Assembly: GCA_026713405.1 (NCBI GenBank)
Contig: JAPOON010000079.1
Coordinates: forward strand, 1 to 7,154
Source of the DNA: Gammaproteobacteria bacterium
GTDB taxonomy: Bacteria; Pseudomonadota; Gammaproteobacteria; Pseudomonadales; Azotimanducaceae_A
Length of the DNA stretch: 7,154 nt
Direction: 5' to 3'
Part shown: in pieces, positions 6,044 through 7,154 of the stretch
Layout of the letters: every line of letters starts with the position of its first letter
How positions within the stretch are numbered: position 1 is the stretch's first letter
Notes under the pieces: generated by a model
Told to the model about the DNA's origin: nothing
Databases searched by the model: none
The model's input: the letters and a program-made list of their open reading frames with translations, nothing else
Program-made: the position numbers and the translations under genes

Positions 6044-6649
6044 ATGACGCGAGTAGCATCGACACCATCCCCCGGAGGAGACTCGGCCACCACGACAGGC
6101 GCCAACGGCACTGATCAGGCGAGCCGGGTCGCCGACGAGAACCAGGTCCACTACGACCCCGGGCAACACGAGTTCGAGGTGATGCTGGACGGCAAGATGG
6201 AGAAGCTCTCCCCGCTGGAAGCGGTGTGCCTCGTGCTGCAGAACCGCTACATCGCCCTGAGCGACGAGACCGCGCGGAAAACCCAGGAAATGCAGGACCA
6301 GGTGAACCAGATCAACGAAGCCAACGAGTGGCTGGGCGCCGTGAAGGAGGGGGAAGACAGCGGGTCGCTGGACAGTCCCGGGGACCCCAGCGACTCGCTC
6401 AAGCAATGGATGGACGACAACGGCATTGATGTGGATGCCCTGGGCGATTCGCCGGACAACGATGACCTGAAGAGCGCGGAAAGCAAGTTGAGCAACTACG
6501 TCGACCAGTTGAGCAGCACCAACGATCTGAAAATGCTGTCGCTGAAGACGACGGTGAACAAGTCCCAGGAAGCGCTGACGGCGGCGGATGGGGTTCTGCA
6601 GGAACTGAAGCAACTCATGCAGACCATCGCCGGCAATATGGCGCGCTGA
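6044..6649 (+). CDS. EspA/SseB-like type III secretion filament (needle-tip) protein
   Basis: A 201-residue protein, similar in length to EspA (192), SseB (196) and Bordetella Bsp22 (about 200). Proteins of this group polymerise at the needle tip into an extracellular filament linking the injectisome to the translocon. Seen here: a Ser/Thr/Gly-rich, probably unstructured N-terminus (1-30) as expected for a secreted substrate; a helix at about 56-72 with the only cysteine at 62; a coiled-coil helix at 73-101 (KTQEMQDQVNQINEANEWL); a variable, very acidic middle at 102-147, including LKQWMDDNGIDVD at 119-131, which resembles the equivalent EspA/SseB segment; and a long C-terminal helix at 160-200 ending VLQELKQLMQTIAGNM, the kind of helix that packs the filament core. 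No signal peptide is present, which fits type III export. It is flanked by a candidate chaperone upstream and a TPR chaperone 22 bases downstream, as in SPI-2. The family is strongly supported; the exact orthologue is not. Confidence 0.88.
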   Translation: MTRVASTPSPGGDSATTTGANGTDQASRVADENQVHYDPGQHEFEVMLDGKMEKLSPLEAVCLVLQNRYIALSDETARKTQEMQDQVNQINEANEWLGAVKEGEDSGSLDSPGDPSDSLKQWMDDNGIDVDALGDSPDNDDLKSAESKLSNYVDQLSSTNDLKMLSLKTTVNKSQEALTAADGVLQELKQLMQTIAGNMAR

Positions 6650-6671
6650 TGATGCGCATCGTTTGAGCGAG

Positions 6672-7154
6672 ATGCCTGACGAATTCGATACGACAGGAAA
6701 GTTGGCAGAAATGGACGCAGAAACGCACTCGGGGCCCGAGGCGGCTGAACCGGACGCATCGTCCATGTCCGCGGCGTTCGAAGGCTTGCGGCGACGGCTC
6801 GGCGGCAACCCCACCCTGGCCACGGCCAGGGGCATCTCCGGGGACGCCCTCGACAGCATGTACGCCGTGGCACGGGAACTCTGTCAAAATGGTCATCACG
6901 CAGAGTCGCTCGTCAATTTCCAGTTGCTTTGCCTCTACGATCACGAAAGCGCCCGCAACTGGCGGGGGCTCGCGGTCTGCCGGCAGGCGCTCAAGGACTA
7001 TGCGGGCGCGGCGGCGGCGCTGGCCGTTGCCCTCGACCGGCTCGACGGGCAGGACGCGGGCCTGGAGATCAATCTCGCGGAGTGCCTCATCGCCTCCGGT
7101 GAGCTGGACACCGCCGAAATCGTGATCGCCCGATTGGCCGCCTCCGCGGACGAC
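6672..7154 (+). CDS. LcrH/SycD/SscA-like TPR chaperone of type III translocators, 3' end missing
   Basis: This frame runs open for 161 codons to the end of the window, so the stop codon lies outside. Class II T3SS chaperones keep hydrophobic translocators (YopB/D, SseC/EspD types) soluble in the cytoplasm. The family signature is clear: ISGDALDSMYAVARELCQNG (residues 55-74), then VNFQLLCLYDHESARNWRGL at 81-100, VCRQALKDYAGA at 102-113, and INLAECLIASGELDTAEI at 133-150. These match SycD's three TPRs, including its FQALCVLDH, GACRQ and AAECLLQKGEL stretches. The start is uncertain. ATG 6672 has no good ribosome site, whereas ATG 6711 (residue 14) follows AGGAAAG at 6695-6701 and gives an N-terminus nearer SycD's length; I list the longer form. 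The gene is 22 bases after the filament gene and almost certainly cotranscribed. Translocator genes are expected just downstream. Confidence 0.9.
   Translation, partial: MPDEFDTTGKLAEMDAETHSGPEAAEPDASSMSAAFEGLRRRLGGNPTLATARGISGDALDSMYAVARELCQNGHHAESLVNFQLLCLYDHESARNWRGLAVCRQALKDYAGAAAALAVALDRLDGQDAGLEINLAECLIASGELDTAEIVIARLAASADD

Noticed and set aside
5976..6055. MTRV at the end of the 104-residue protein and again at the start of the filament protein
   Set aside because: Only four residues, with different codons and no flanking similarity; chance is the simplest explanation.
6889..7125. A 78-codon + strand frame near the window end
   Set aside because: It is a shadow of the TPR chaperone frame, which matches SycD across this stretch.
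1..7154. CRISPR arrays, tRNA or rRNA genes, insertion sequences
   Set aside because: No regularly spaced repeats, cloverleaf-like sequence, transposase motifs or terminal inverted repeats were seen on either strand.

Overview
The window is 7154 bases of GC-rich DNA (about 65% by eye) with every convincing gene on the + strand. It reads as the edge of a type III secretion (T3SS) locus in a high-GC proteobacterium, most likely a beta- or gammaproteobacterium. That placement rests on GC content, codon use and gene families; nothing in the sequence fixes a genus.

Layout. Positions 1-227 are a leader with a possible promoter. Positions 228-3065 encode a 945-residue MalT/LAL-type (STAND ATPase) LuxR regulator with a Walker A motif at the N-terminus, a TPR-like middle and a C-terminal LuxR helix-turn-helix. 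Positions 3066-3317 are intergenic and hold a perfect 12-bp palindrome. Positions 3318-5429 encode a 703-residue protein I do not recognise, a good candidate for a T3SS effector by location and build. Positions 5430-5681 are a structured intergenic region. It holds a hairpin right after the stop codon, a second inverted repeat, and a near-perfect HrpL-type sigma-factor box (GGAACC-N16-CCAC). Then comes a tight cluster: a 104-residue helical protein in the place of the SseA/CesAB chaperone (5682-5996), a 201-residue EspA/SseB-like secretion filament protein (6044-6649), and an LcrH/SycD/SscA-like TPR chaperone (6672 to the window end, cut off).

How they fit together. The last three genes have the same order as sseA-sseB-sscA of Salmonella SPI-2: filament-protein chaperone, filament protein, translocator chaperone. 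The next genes beyond the window would be expected to be hydrophobic translocators (SseC/EspD and SseD/EspB types). The HrpL-like box suggests that an ECF sigma factor switches on this operon. The large LuxR-type ATPase may add a signal-dependent layer of control, but its target is unknown.

The most interesting points are the HrpL-like box embedded in an inverted repeat, the unrecognised 703-residue protein, and an odd start region for the 104-residue gene. There, a decayed tandem duplication leaves a well-spaced ribosome binding site facing an ATC codon, and a possible leader ORF overlaps the real ATG.
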